This document shows, in pieces, positions 15,422 to 24,075 of a stretch of 64,000 bases of DNA. The stretch lies in NCBI GenBank assembly GCA_030602715.1, contig JAUVZD010000001.1, forward strand, positions 310,001 through 374,000, in the 5' to 3' direction. The notes under the pieces are model-generated. The model searched no databases, had not been told where the DNA came from, and saw only the letters and a list, made by a program, of their open reading frames with translations. Each line of letters opens with the position of its first letter. The stretch's first letter is position 1. The DNA comes from Candidatus Coatesiibacteriota bacterium (GTDB lineage Bacteria > RBG-13-66-14 > B26-G2 > JAUVZD01). Made by a program: the position numbers and the translations under genes.

Positions 15422-17785
15422 ATGAATAAAATTCTTGACAAGCATACCACCTTTCAGGATTATATCCAGATCTTCGTTAAGCGGCGCTGGTTGCTACTGG
15501 CTATCTTTCTGGGGGTTACCGCCATCGGGGCTTTCCTCAGCCTGCGAATGACCTCCATCTACAGCGCCACCACCACCATCCGGGTGGAGAAGAAACCCAG
15601 CATAATCTCAGCGTTAATGTATTATTACATGTGGGACCCCAATTTCTTTGACACCGAAGTCGCCTTCATCAAAAGCCGAAGCCTCTCAATGCGGGTGGTC
15701 AACCACCTGAAATCAGCATACCAGACCGACCCACCCGTATGGAAGAAGAGCTACCTTGCCGATTTCACCCTGGAATTGTCCGTCCTCCCCGGGCAGTATA
15801 CTTTACTAGTGGAGGATGAGGAGGGAAACTTCGTTGTCAAGGATTCCAGCGGTGCCACTATAGGAAGTGGAAAAAACTACGAGGAGTTTTCCCGTATGGG
15901 AATCTCCTTCACCCTGAAACACCCCGAACCCCGCAAGGGTCTTTCCTGCAAGATAAATATAGACAACTTCGCCGCAAAGGTTGACGGCCTGCGAGCCAGT
16001 ATTACCGCAAAACCGATGAGGAATGTGAATATTATTGAGGTGCAGGTGTTGGGCAACAACCCCATTAAAGTGGCTAATCTAGCCAATGTCGTCGCAGAAC
16101 AATACATCATTGAAAGCCAGCAAGCCAAGACCCAGCAGGTTACCGCCACCCGTCTGTTCATTGAGGAACAAATGAACATAATAAACACCCAGCTGGTGGA
16201 GCTGGAGGATGCCATCAGGGACTATAAGGAGAAGGAGGGGGTGGTTGACATATCGCAAAAGGCAAATTTCCTCATCCAGGAAATCGGCGACTATGAAAGA
16301 CTGAAGGCGTCAAGCGAGATAGACCTGTTTATCGCCGAATCTGAACTAAACCGCATTCATTCCGCTTTGAGTAGTGATGGCGGTTCTCTAGAATCTTATA
16401 TGGATGTATATTCCTCCCCCTATCTTTTGCAAAGCAGTAGGTATATCAACTTCTACGCTAATATGCAGGCTCTATACGAGGAGCGGAAGAGACTGCTTGA
16501 ATTCTACACCGAAGAACATCCCCAGGTCAAGGAGTTGGACGCTCAGATAAAATCTATTGAAGACGCCTTCATGGACAGCATTCAGGACACACTCATATAC
16601 GGCGACCTGGGCACCAAGAAGGTGGAGCTCACTAATTACATCACTATGCTCAACAAGAAGATTGCCATACTGGATGAAGAGCTCTCCTATATGCCGGAGA
16701 AACAACTTATGCTCCTGCGCCTGGAGCGGGAAGCCAACGCCCAAGCGGAGATTTACAACATGCTCCTCTCCAAATATCAGGAGGCAAAGATAAGCGAAGC
16801 GATGAAGGAGACCGAAATCCAAATTATGGACCCAGCCACCCCTGCGATGCGCCCCATAAGACCCAATCACTTCACAAATATCGGCTTGGCTGCCGCTCTG
16901 GGCTTGATACTCGCTATCATCACTATCTTAATACTGGAGATTCTGGACAACACCCTCAACACCGCCGAAGAGGTGAAGCGCTTCACCGGTTTACCTCTTG
17001 TGGGTCTGATTCCCAAAGCCCGACAGGGACCCATCCCCAAGATAACCGCCATAAGACGCAGAGACCTCTTGGGACGACGAAGACCCATCTCCATAGATCG
17101 GGACAAATATTTGATGGTTCATCTTGAGCCGAAATCGCCGGAAGCTGAGGCATACCGTTCTCTGCGCACCAACCTGGCAGCGGTCAAAGTTGACGGCATC
17201 CTCCAGAGTATCCTGATCACCAGCTCGGTCCTCTCCGAAGGAAAGACCTCCATAGCTACCAATCTAGCGACAATCTTTGCCATGGCTGGGCGAAAGACCG
17301 TATTGGTGGATACCGACCTGCGCCGTTCCATCATCCATCACATATTCAGGCAAAAACGTTCCCCGGGACTGACCGAGGTCTGTGTGGAAAAGAAACCTTT
17401 GTCCAAAGTGCTGCGCAAGACCGATATCCCCAATCTCCACATCCTCACCAGCGGATTCCGCCCCCCCAATCCGGCGGAGATACTTGACTCCAAGACAATG
17501 GATGACCTTATCACCAACCTGCGAAAAAGCTACGAGACGATCATCTTTGACTCCCCACCAATCCTGGCGGTGACCGACCCAATAATCCTGGCAAAGAAAG
17601 TGGACGCTACATTTATCGTCATCCTCTCCCAATCCACCACATATCATTCCATAAAAATGGCTCACCAGTTCCTCACCAATGCCGGGGTGGAGCCAAACGG
17701 CACCATCCTGAACGGCATAGACTTCGCCAGAAGCTACGGTCCCTACGGTTACAAATACTACCACTACTACTCCGAGGAAGATTAG
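15422..17785 (+). CDS. Wzc-like chain-length regulator and BY tyrosine kinase
   Basis: Inner-membrane polysaccharide co-polymerase fused to a bacterial tyrosine kinase (787 residues). An N-terminal Wzz domain with its first membrane helix (WLLLAIFLGVTAIGAFLSL) is followed by a long periplasmic coiled-coil region (about 230-470). The second helix (IGLAAALGLILAIITILIL) lies near 482-500. The kinase domain has Walker A SEGKTSIATNLA (about 602-613), Walker A' VLVDTDLRR (about 626) and Walker B TIIFDSPP (about 706). The C terminus is a Tyr cluster (SYGPYGYKYYHYYSEED), the usual autophosphorylation tail. The fused form is typical of diderms. It works with the Wza-like protein encoded just upstream. 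Confidence 0.93.
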   Translation: MNKILDKHTTFQDYIQIFVKRRWLLLAIFLGVTAIGAFLSLRMTSIYSATTTIRVEKKPSIISALMYYYMWDPNFFDTEVAFIKSRSLSMRVVNHLKSAYQTDPPVWKKSYLADFTLELSVLPGQYTLLVEDEEGNFVVKDSSGATIGSGKNYEEFSRMGISFTLKHPEPRKGLSCKINIDNFAAKVDGLRASITAKPMRNVNIIEVQVLGNNPIKVANLANVVAEQYIIESQQAKTQQVTATRLFIEEQMNIINTQLVELEDAIRDYKEKEGVVDISQKANFLIQEIGDYERLKASSEIDLFIAESELNRIHSALSSDGGSLESYMDVYSSPYLLQSSRYINFYANMQALYEERKRLLEFYTEEHPQVKELDAQIKSIEDAFMDSIQDTLIYGDLGTKKVELTNYITMLNKKIAILDEELSYMPEKQLMLLRLEREANAQAEIYNMLLSKYQEAKISEAMKETEIQIMDPATPAMRPIRPNHFTNIGLAAALGLILAIITILILEILDNTLNTAEEVKRFTGLPLVGLIPKARQGPIPKITAIRRRDLLGRRRPISIDRDKYLMVHLEPKSPEAEAYRSLRTNLAAVKVDGILQSILITSSVLSEGKTSIATNLATIFAMAGRKTVLVDTDLRRSIIHHIFRQKRSPGLTEVCVEKKPLSKVLRKTDIPNLHILTSGFRPPNPAEILDSKTMDDLITNLRKSYETIIFDSPPILAVTDPIILAKKVDATFIVILSQSTTYHSIKMAHQFLTNAGVEPNGTILNGIDFARSYGPYGYKYYHYYSEED

Positions 17786-17790
17786 TAGAA

Positions 17791-18759
17791 GTGAGCCCAG
17801 AAAAACCCCCCCCATTCCCCTTCCAGAACTGTCTGGTGACCGGCGGTGCCGGTTTCATCGGCTCCCATGTCGTTGAACGGTTGCTTGCGCTGGGCTGTGC
17901 GGTGCGGGTGATAGACGACCTCTCCACCGGGCGGAAGGAGAACCTCGCCCATCTCAAGGGATATGAGTTCATCCAGGGCAGGATTCAAGACAGGGCAACA
18001 ATGCGTGAGTGTCTTGCCGACATCCAGGTGGTCTTCCATCTAGCCGCACGCACCTCCGTTCCCCGCTCCTTTGAGGACCCCCAGAAGACCCATCTGGTGA
18101 ACTCAGGCGCAAGCCTGCTCATCGCAAAACTTTCTGCGGAGATGGGTGTAAAGGTGCTGGTCTATTCCTCCTCATCATCCATATACGGGGACAAACAAAA
18201 CCCAGTGAAATCCGAGCGCATGCGACCGGAACCGAAATCGCCTTACGCCATCTCCAAGCTGGCCGGCGAGCGATACTGCCTCCTTTACGGTGGCGTCTCC
18301 CCCCTGAAAGCGGTCTCCCTGCGCTACTTCAATGTATTCGGTCCCCGCCAGGACCCCTCCTCACCTTACTCTGCGGTGATTCCTCGCTTCATAGAGGCAC
18401 AGCTTAAGGCAGAACCCCCGGTCATTTTCGGCGACGGCACCCAGACCCGGGACTTCACCTTCGTGGATAATGTCGTCTCCGCCAATCTGCTTGCTGCTTC
18501 CGCTTCCCCTACAAAACCACAGGCTTTTAACATAGGCACCGGGGAAAGAACCTCAATCAACCAACTGCTGGGCATCATCCAGTCCCACATTAAATCTCCT
18601 CCACCAATGAAGCCAGAATACCAACCCCCTCGCAAAGGCGATGTCCTCCACTCCCAGGCGAACATCCGCAAGGCAGAACACCTGTTAGGCTACAATCCCC
18701 GAGTCTCCTTGAAGGAAGGCTTGGTGCGAACCATCCGATGGTTTCAGACGCACAGATAG
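17791..18759 (+). CDS. NAD-dependent sugar epimerase (UDP-GlcNAc/UDP-Glc 4-epimerase-like)
   Basis: Extended short-chain dehydrogenase acting on a nucleotide sugar. It has the Rossmann motif LVTGGAGFIGSH (about residues 15-26), DDLSTG, FHLAARTSVPRSFEDP, the catalytic Ser region SSSSSIYGD and YAISK with catalytic Tyr and Lys, then RYFNVFGPRQDPSS. Overall it is closest to WbpP/Gne-type UDP-N-acetylglucosamine 4-epimerases, but UDP-glucose 4-epimerase (GalE) is possible. It would also complement galT at 5 kb. The start is GTG, five bases after the Wzc stop, and the next gene begins immediately after its stop, so it is in the capsule operon. Confidence 0.88.
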   Translation: MSPEKPPPFPFQNCLVTGGAGFIGSHVVERLLALGCAVRVIDDLSTGRKENLAHLKGYEFIQGRIQDRATMRECLADIQVVFHLAARTSVPRSFEDPQKTHLVNSGASLLIAKLSAEMGVKVLVYSSSSSIYGDKQNPVKSERMRPEPKSPYAISKLAGERYCLLYGGVSPLKAVSLRYFNVFGPRQDPSSPYSAVIPRFIEAQLKAEPPVIFGDGTQTRDFTFVDNVVSANLLAASASPTKPQAFNIGTGERTSINQLLGIIQSHIKSPPPMKPEYQPPRKGDVLHSQANIRKAEHLLGYNPRVSLKEGLVRTIRWFQTHR

Positions 18760-19821
18760 ATGAACCTGCCGGCAAAAAAATACCAGGAGCATAACACCTC
18801 GCCCTCGCCTATAAAATTAGGGCAGATAATCTTAAGCTCAGCCCTAAAAAGAACCCCGGCGACGAATATCCCCTGCAACTGGACCGCCGAGCGTCTTGGT
18901 GAGGAGAGGGTGCTATATCTTGCCCTCCGGGCGGATAAAGACGGACACCTCTCCCTGGATACAGCGATCATCTCCAGGCGCAGTGAGTGCGAAAACGAAG
19001 CCCTGACCGGACTGATGCAGTCTGAGGTGGCAGTCAGGCGCCTGACGAAGCTCCTTTCCGGCAGAGTGGAGTTTATCCTTTTTAAGGGGCTGGCGCTGGC
19101 AGATTCGGTCTATCCTGCACCCCACCTCCGTCCCTGTGCAGATGCGGACATACTCGCCCATCCCCAAAAGGCGACCGTCCTGGACCGTATTCTACTGGAC
19201 GCGGGATACAGAAAATTGCTAAGCTCACTCAGGGGAGGGACTCTTTTCAAGAGTTCCTATCTTGACCCGGATGACTATTATGTAGAGGTCCACTTCCACA
19301 TCTCCCCGCCCGACCGGCGCAAGCCACAAAGTGCTCTGGCGTTTGAAGAGAGCAGATATGAGGGGGGAATCAGGGTATTTTCGGCGGAGATGCATCTTGT
19401 TGCCCTCACCCTCCACGCCGAGAGCCACCATTTTTCCCTGCCCCTGCTCAACTATCTTGATGTGGCTCTCATGGCTATATTCAAACCCTGGGAGCCTGAA
19501 AAGCTATACCAACTGGTATCCCGCCACCAATGCCTGCGAAGTCTTGCCGTCCTCCTTAGCCGGGCGGAGGAACTGATACCTGAGGATGTGTGGGATGATG
19601 AGCTGCGGAGGCTCTTCGCCATACCCGGCAGACTGAATACCAACCTCATCCGCAGGGTCAGTTCCCGAATATCCACCACCAGGTTCCATCCCCTATTCCC
19701 CATCCTGCGTGGTGCGGTGCTGTTTCTATCCCTCCCTTCGTTCCCCTCATTTTTCAGGTCGCTGGTTACCCGCCTCAGAGGGCAGGATAAGATTCCGACC
19801 AATCCTATAATTAAAGATTGA
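18760..19821 (+). CDS. Nucleotidyltransferase-fold protein (PF14907-like)
   Basis: 353-residue soluble protein. The segment VEFILFKGLALADSVYP, followed by LRPCADADIL, matches the uncharacterised nucleotidyltransferase family found in capsule and lipopolysaccharide loci (pattern KG..LA..YP...R...D.D.L). DADIL would carry the metal-binding Asp pair. Next come YYVEVHFHISPP (a later acidic/His position) and LVALTLHAESHHFSLPLLNYLDVALM. The family is often next to polysaccharide genes and in some cases to PqqD/HPr-kinase-like genes; its substrate is unknown. The ATG directly abuts the epimerase stop codon. It is the last gene of the capsule operon. Confidence 0.75.
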   Translation: MNLPAKKYQEHNTSPSPIKLGQIILSSALKRTPATNIPCNWTAERLGEERVLYLALRADKDGHLSLDTAIISRRSECENEALTGLMQSEVAVRRLTKLLSGRVEFILFKGLALADSVYPAPHLRPCADADILAHPQKATVLDRILLDAGYRKLLSSLRGGTLFKSSYLDPDDYYVEVHFHISPPDRRKPQSALAFEESRYEGGIRVFSAEMHLVALTLHAESHHFSLPLLNYLDVALMAIFKPWEPEKLYQLVSRHQCLRSLAVLLSRAEELIPEDVWDDELRRLFAIPGRLNTNLIRRVSSRISTTRFHPLFPILRGAVLFLSLPSFPSFFRSLVTRLRGQDKIPTNPIIKD

Positions 19822-19824
19822 GCC

Positions 19825-19853
19825 TTGACTTACCATACTTTTTATGGTAAGTT
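19825..19853 (+). promoter_or_regulatory. Promoter of rplU with embedded 10-base palindrome
   Basis: TTGACT (19825-19830) and TAAGTT (19848-19853) lie 17 bases apart. Between and overlapping them is a perfect inverted repeat: ACTTACCATA (19828-19837) and TATGGTAAGT (19843-19852) around CTTTT. It could be an operator overlapping the promoter, or a hairpin ending the upstream unit, although no T run follows. Confidence 0.5.
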
Positions 19854-19892
19854 TAACAGCTAATCTTGATTGCCACTTGTGGAGGAGTGAAT

Positions 19893-20213
19893 ATGCAGGC
19901 ACTGGTCAAGCTAAGCGGGTCACAATATCTGGTAAACGAGGGCGACAAACTGACCGTCAACCTACTTGACTTCCCCGAGGGCGATAAGTTCGCCATCAAA
20001 GAGGTACTTTTGGTCGTAGATGGGAAAAAAACTCACATCGGCTCCCCACTGGTCAAAGGAGCCAAGGTGGAATGCGAGGTTATGCGCCACTATCTGGGCA
20101 AAAAAGTGGTGGCTTTCAAGCACAAAAGGCGCAAAGACTACAGTCGCACCAGAGGGCATCGTCAGAGGTTGAGCGATATTCGGGTCAAATCCATCACTAT
20201 TGGCAGTCAATAG
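19893..20213 (+). CDS. rplU: 50S ribosomal protein L21
   Basis: Large-subunit ribosomal protein that binds 23S rRNA. It shows the family's N terminus MQALVKLSGSQYLVNEGDKL, then the KVECEVMRHYLGKKVVAFKHKRRKDY core and the terminal RGHRQRLSDIRVKSI. Length 106 is standard. I use the ATG at 19893, eight bases after GGAGG, rather than an upstream in-frame ATG. It heads the common rplU-rpmA-obg order. Confidence 0.95.
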   Translation: MQALVKLSGSQYLVNEGDKLTVNLLDFPEGDKFAIKEVLLVVDGKKTHIGSPLVKGAKVECEVMRHYLGKKVVAFKHKRRKDYSRTRGHRQRLSDIRVKSITIGSQ

Positions 20214-20247
20214 CTTGACATGGTAATTTTTTATGGAGGAATAGATA

Positions 20248-20502
20248 ATGGCTCACAAAAAATCCGGCGGCTCAAGCAGAAACGGTAGAGACAGTGCCGG
20301 CCGGCGTTTGGGAATAAAATCTTCCGGCGGTCAGCTGGTGAGCGGGGGTAGTATCATCGTGCGCCAGCGAGGAACTCGCTTCAAGCCGGGAAACAACTGC
20401 GGATTGGGCAGTGACGATACCGTATTCGCCAAGGTGACCGGTCGGGTGATCTTCTCCAGCCTGAAGGGCGGGCGTAAGCTGGTCTCCGTCATCCCCGTCT
20501 GA
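20248..20502 (+). CDS. rpmA: 50S ribosomal protein L27
   Basis: 84-residue ribosomal protein at the peptidyl-transferase region. It begins [20 protein letters not shown], with the classic [13 protein letters not shown] and [24 protein letters not shown] segments. The N terminus is the short mature form without the cleavable extension found in Firmicutes, consistent with a diderm. GGAGGAAT precedes the ATG. Confidence 0.97.
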   Translation: MAHKKSGGSSRNGRDSAGRRLGIKSSGGQLVSGGSIIVRQRGTRFKPGNNCGLGSDDTVFAKVTGRVIFSSLKGGRKLVSVIPV

Positions 20503-20512
20503 TTGCAAAATC

Positions 20513-21541
20513 ATGTTCGTAGATGAGGTAACCATCACCCTCAAAGCCGGAGACGGAGGACGGGGGACGGTCAGCTTCCGGCGGGAGAAATTCATCCCCC
20601 GGGGTGGTCCCGACGGCGGCGACGGCGGCCATGGTGGGAGTATCTACCTCGCTGTGGACGCTAATCTGAGCACCTTGAGCCACCTGCGAGGACAGCACCA
20701 TTTCCACGCCCAGGACGGCAAGCCCGGCGGGCGAAATAAACGTCGGGGCAAATCGGGTCAGGATGCGACTATTCTCGTGCCTGCAGGGACCCGGGTAAGG
20801 CGCAGCGTTGACGGACCCATCTTCTGCGAGCTGAATCAGGTCGGCGAGCGGGTGCTGGCGGCGAAGGGTGGAAGTGGAGGCAGGGGAAACTCTCGCTTCG
20901 CCACTTCAACCAATAGAGCACCCCGCACCTACGAGGATGGAGAAGAGGGAGAGAAGTTCACCTTCTTTCTAGAACTTCGCCTGTTGGCTCAGGTGGCATT
21001 GATCGGTCCGCCCAATGCCGGAAAATCTACCATTCTCAGAGCCATAACCAACGCCACCCCCAAGGTCAGCGGTTATCCCTTCACCACTCTCACCCCCAAT
21101 CTGGGGGTGGTGGATGTTGATGAACTTAATAGCTTCGTCATCTCCGACCTGCCCGGCATAATAAACGGCGCCCACCTGGGGGTGGGGCTGGGCGACCGCT
21201 TTCTGCGCCACATAGAACGTTCGGCGGTCCTCTGTGCGGTCATTGATGTAGGCGGGGAGGTCCCCTCCGACCCGGCGGAGGATCTGGAGACCATTATAAA
21301 AGAGCTTCACTTGCGCAACGCCCGCCTGGCGGAGCGGTTGGCTCTGGTGATTGCCAACAAGATGGACCTGCCCAACGCAGCACAACAGTTGGAGATGCTG
21401 AAGCGGAAATGTCACCTGCCGATAGTAGCGGTAAGTGCGCTCAAGCGCCGGGAGCTTAATCGGCTGGTGGGGGAGCTCTTCTCCCTGGTTTTAGAGCGAA
21501 AACAACCGACCGAGGTGTCCATAGGTGATTCAGGGCTTTAA
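20513..21541 (+). CDS. obg: GTPase Obg/CgtA
   Basis: Essential ribosome-associated GTPase in 50S assembly and stress response. The N-terminal glycine-rich Obg fold (VDEVTITLKAGDGGRGTVSFRRE..., GGPDGGDGGHGGSIYL) spans about residues 1-158. The G domain has G1 GPPNAGKST, the switch region FTTLTPNLGVV, G3 DLPG and G4 NKMD. At 342 residues it lacks the optional C-terminal OCT domain. Its 3' end overlaps the next gene by 17 bases, so the small protein downstream is translationally coupled. Confidence 0.96.
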   Translation: MFVDEVTITLKAGDGGRGTVSFRREKFIPRGGPDGGDGGHGGSIYLAVDANLSTLSHLRGQHHFHAQDGKPGGRNKRRGKSGQDATILVPAGTRVRRSVDGPIFCELNQVGERVLAAKGGSGGRGNSRFATSTNRAPRTYEDGEEGEKFTFFLELRLLAQVALIGPPNAGKSTILRAITNATPKVSGYPFTTLTPNLGVVDVDELNSFVISDLPGIINGAHLGVGLGDRFLRHIERSAVLCAVIDVGGEVPSDPAEDLETIIKELHLRNARLAERLALVIANKMDLPNAAQQLEMLKRKCHLPIVAVSALKRRELNRLVGELFSLVLERKQPTEVSIGDSGL

Positions 21542-21851
21542 CACCGAAATCACTCTGAAAGACAGCACCTACCACATCCAGACCGAACTGGTGGGCTCAC
21601 GTATCGTAAGCCTCATCTTCCTGAACGGTGCGGTCATCGCCGACAAACAGACCAAGATAGAGGAGCCCTATCATACCGAATCCCTCTCAAAAGAGGAACT
21701 GAAGGTTCTAAGGAAATCCATGCGGGAACAGCACATGAACATGATTGAACAGCTCAAGGGAGGAGAGGAACTGCCCAGAGATGCGAAACGACCGATTGAT
21801 GAGGATAAGGACCTTATCAGCAAATTTCTGGATGAGTGGGCGCAGGAATAG
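21525..21851 (+). CDS. Small protein coupled to obg, function unknown
   Basis: 108-residue soluble protein starting at GTG 21525 inside the end of obg. The first half is beta-like (NTEITLKDSTYHIQTELVGS, then RIVSLIFLNGAVIADKQT); the second half is charged and helical (LSKEELKVLRKSMREQHMNMIEQL). The pattern recalls small proteins of delta-proteobacterial and candidate-phylum genomes that carry a 'tEl.....ritt.if..G.ii..k...' strand pair, sometimes annotated near gliding or polarity genes. I cannot name a family with certainty. The 17-base overlap with obg suggests co-expression. Confidence 0.65.
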   Translation: MIQGFNTEITLKDSTYHIQTELVGSRIVSLIFLNGAVIADKQTKIEEPYHTESLSKEELKVLRKSMREQHMNMIEQLKGGEELPRDAKRPIDEDKDLISKFLDEWAQE

Positions 21852-21937
21852 AACAGTTTACAGCTGCATCCGTGGGGAACGAGAACCACACTAAAAGCAA
21901 AGCCCTGTGAACGATTTCGTCAAGCTACTTAATGTTT

Positions 21938-21967
21938 AAGCCCGCCCAAAGTGGTCGGCGCTTTTTT
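21938..21967 (+). terminator. Likely terminator after the obg operon
   Basis: An imperfect GC-rich hairpin (AAGCCCGCC against GGTCGGCGCTT) is followed by TTTTTT at 21962-21967. It lies about 90 bases after the last stop codon and just before the outer-membrane protein gene. Confidence 0.5.
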
Positions 21968-21987
21968 AAACCAAGATAGATAGCTAT

Positions 21988-23331
21988 ATGCCCCTCCGCA
22001 CAATCGTCATCACAGTTTTTTTCCTCTTTTTCATATCCACAGCCCGGGGAGATGAACCGAACCCACCCCCAACACAGGCTGAGGGTGAGGAGACCCTCAC
22101 CACCTATCCCCAACCCCCTGACGATTACGCCGGCTCCATCACCGTCAAAGAGATACGGGTGCGGGGGAACACCTACAGCGACACCTCCACCATAATCAAT
22201 TACATGACCATAGATGTGGGCGAGGTATTCGCAGACCAGGGTGGGCTGGAATCGGCTGTGGACAAGAGCCTGCGACGGCTGATGGACACTCAGTTGTTCT
22301 CCCTGATTCAAGTATATGACCTTCCCCGCAGCGACCCCTCGCAGGCGGTCATCTATGTCCTCATCCGGGAGGGCGAGCACTGGTCAATCGGTGGGGACTT
22401 CTGGTATGGCACCCTGGGACGAAAGAATCTGTTCGGAACCGGCAAGGAGGTGGGCATCACCCTGGGGTTCAACCGTCTCGGCGCATACTATCACGACCCC
22501 TATCTGTTCAACACCCCCCTCACCTACAGTCTCTCCCTCCATCACTACCGGGGAAGCAGATACAGCCTGGAGCCCGACGACGGCGAGAATGTGGTGGAGG
22601 GCGCATCCTTCTCCCTCAACCGCACCATTGCCAGATTTGATTTCGGACTCCATCTCTCCGATGACCTCACCCTCGTCGCCAGGTTCAGTGCCGAACATTA
22701 CTACCCCTATAATCAGAGCGAGGGCTTTGACTTCGCCCCTTTCTCCGCCGACACGGTGCACAACAACAACACCCTGGGCGCCTCCCTAACCCTGGACCTG
22801 CGGGACACCAACTGGAACCCCAATTCGGGTGCTCTCCTCCTTGCCAACTACGAGCGGGGCTTTCCCCGCTTGGGCGGAGACTTCTCCTACGAAAAATACG
22901 GCCTGGACGCCCGCTTCTACCTCCCCATCCCGGTAAGCAGACACACAATCATCGCCTCCCGTCTCTATATACAGAGAGCGGAAGGGGAGACGCCCTACTT
23001 CCTCCTTCCCAACATCGGCGGGCTGGGCGGCTTGCGAGCCCCCAACTACGGTCATTACACCGCTCCCACCGCACTGCTTGCCTCCCTGGAGCTACGACAA
23101 CGCCTATTCTCCCTGCCCCTCTTCGGGGTCTGGTTTGAAGGGGCTTTTTTTGTGGATGTGGGGCGAGCCTTTGAGGAGGGAGAAAAGTTTGAGGTCTCCG
23201 AACTGTTGTGGGCGGTGGGACCCAGCCTGCGCCTGCACATGTTCGCATTCGGCAGGCACAGTGCCCGTCTGGATGTGGGCTTCGGCAGGGAAGGCTACGA
23301 GCTATATCTGACCTGGGACCATGCTTTTTGA
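21988..23331 (+). CDS. Short Omp85/BamA-like outer-membrane barrel
   Basis: 447 residues with a signal peptide (TIVITVFFLFFISTARG). One POTRA-like domain follows (ITVKEIRVRGNTYSDTSTIINYMTIDVGEV ... LFSLIQVYDLPRSDPSQAVIYVLIREGE, about residues 47-130). The rest alternates hydrophobic and polar residues in amphipathic strands and ends with Phe, as outer-membrane barrels do. NIGGLGGLRAPNYG occupies the place of the VRGF/Y-like L6 motif. With a single POTRA it is smaller than BamA (five) or TamA (three), so a specialised Omp85 translocase is more likely than the housekeeping insertase. The gene for the next exported protein starts three bases downstream. Confidence 0.8.
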   Translation: MPLRTIVITVFFLFFISTARGDEPNPPPTQAEGEETLTTYPQPPDDYAGSITVKEIRVRGNTYSDTSTIINYMTIDVGEVFADQGGLESAVDKSLRRLMDTQLFSLIQVYDLPRSDPSQAVIYVLIREGEHWSIGGDFWYGTLGRKNLFGTGKEVGITLGFNRLGAYYHDPYLFNTPLTYSLSLHHYRGSRYSLEPDDGENVVEGASFSLNRTIARFDFGLHLSDDLTLVARFSAEHYYPYNQSEGFDFAPFSADTVHNNNTLGASLTLDLRDTNWNPNSGALLLANYERGFPRLGGDFSYEKYGLDARFYLPIPVSRHTIIASRLYIQRAEGETPYFLLPNIGGLGGLRAPNYGHYTAPTALLASLELRQRLFSLPLFGVWFEGAFFVDVGRAFEEGEKFEVSELLWAVGPSLRLHMFAFGRHSARLDVGFGREGYELYLTWDHAF

Positions 23332-23334
23332 GCT

Positions 23335-24075
23335 ATGAGAATAGACCGCAGACATATACTGCTCCCCTGGATTTTAGTTACCATGTTGGTAATCTTTTTG
23401 CCGACTCCGTCCGGGCTGTATGCCGACGAAGAACCACAAGGCGACGACGACAGCCCCGCTTCAGTGGAGGATGATTCAAGGAATCAGTTCTACCAGCAGG
23501 AAGCCTCCGTAAAGACCAGGCATCCTGAACACCTGCTGGAGGGTATCTTGCTTATGGAGCAAGGAAAAACCGAGGGGAACTGTGAACTGTTGAAAAAGGC
23601 GGAGGAGCTGTTCAAGTCGGCGCTTGAGGAGGACCCGGAGGACGCTTACGCAATGGCATATCTGGGCAACAGCGAGGTGCTTAGAGGGATGTTGGGCGGA
23701 TTTCTGTCCACCAAGATTCTGACCATATCCAGAGGATTCAAGCATCTGGATGAGGCAAATAAACTCTGGCCGATGAACCCCCGGATAATGCTCATGACCG
23801 CATGGCGGGGTCTGGAGGCGGACATACTCTACGGTCGCCTGTGGCAATCGGCTGACTACTTCTCTATTTTGGCGGAGGGCTTTGAGGGGGGAAGCGACGC
23901 CGGTTGGGTGAGCGCGGACATCGCTCAACAGGCATATCTGGGGCTGGGCGAGTGTCTATTGCTGTTGGGCGACCTCTACGGGGCACGCTCCTGCTTTATT
24001 ATCGCCCTGACCATAAATCCCGCCACCGAGTGGGGCGGGCGGGCTGAGGAGCTATTGGAGGATACGGAGGGGTAG
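23335..24075 (+). CDS. Exported TPR-like protein
   Basis: 246 residues with a signal peptide (ILLPWILVTMLVIFLPTPSGLYA), then an acidic linker (EEPQGDDDSPASVEDD). The mature part is helical, with TPR-like repeats: LLEGILLMEQGKTEGNCELLKKAEELFKSALEEDPEDAYAM (positions about 67-107), and QAYLGLGECLLLLGDLYGARSCFIIALTINP near the C terminus, which has the classic TPR A/B helix pattern. It begins three bases after the Omp85-like gene and so probably acts with it as a periplasmic partner. This pairing is inferred from gene order. Confidence 0.75.
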   Translation: MRIDRRHILLPWILVTMLVIFLPTPSGLYADEEPQGDDDSPASVEDDSRNQFYQQEASVKTRHPEHLLEGILLMEQGKTEGNCELLKKAEELFKSALEEDPEDAYAMAYLGNSEVLRGMLGGFLSTKILTISRGFKHLDEANKLWPMNPRIMLMTAWRGLEADILYGRLWQSADYFSILAEGFEGGSDAGWVSADIAQQAYLGLGECLLLLGDLYGARSCFIIALTINPATEWGGRAEELLEDTEG

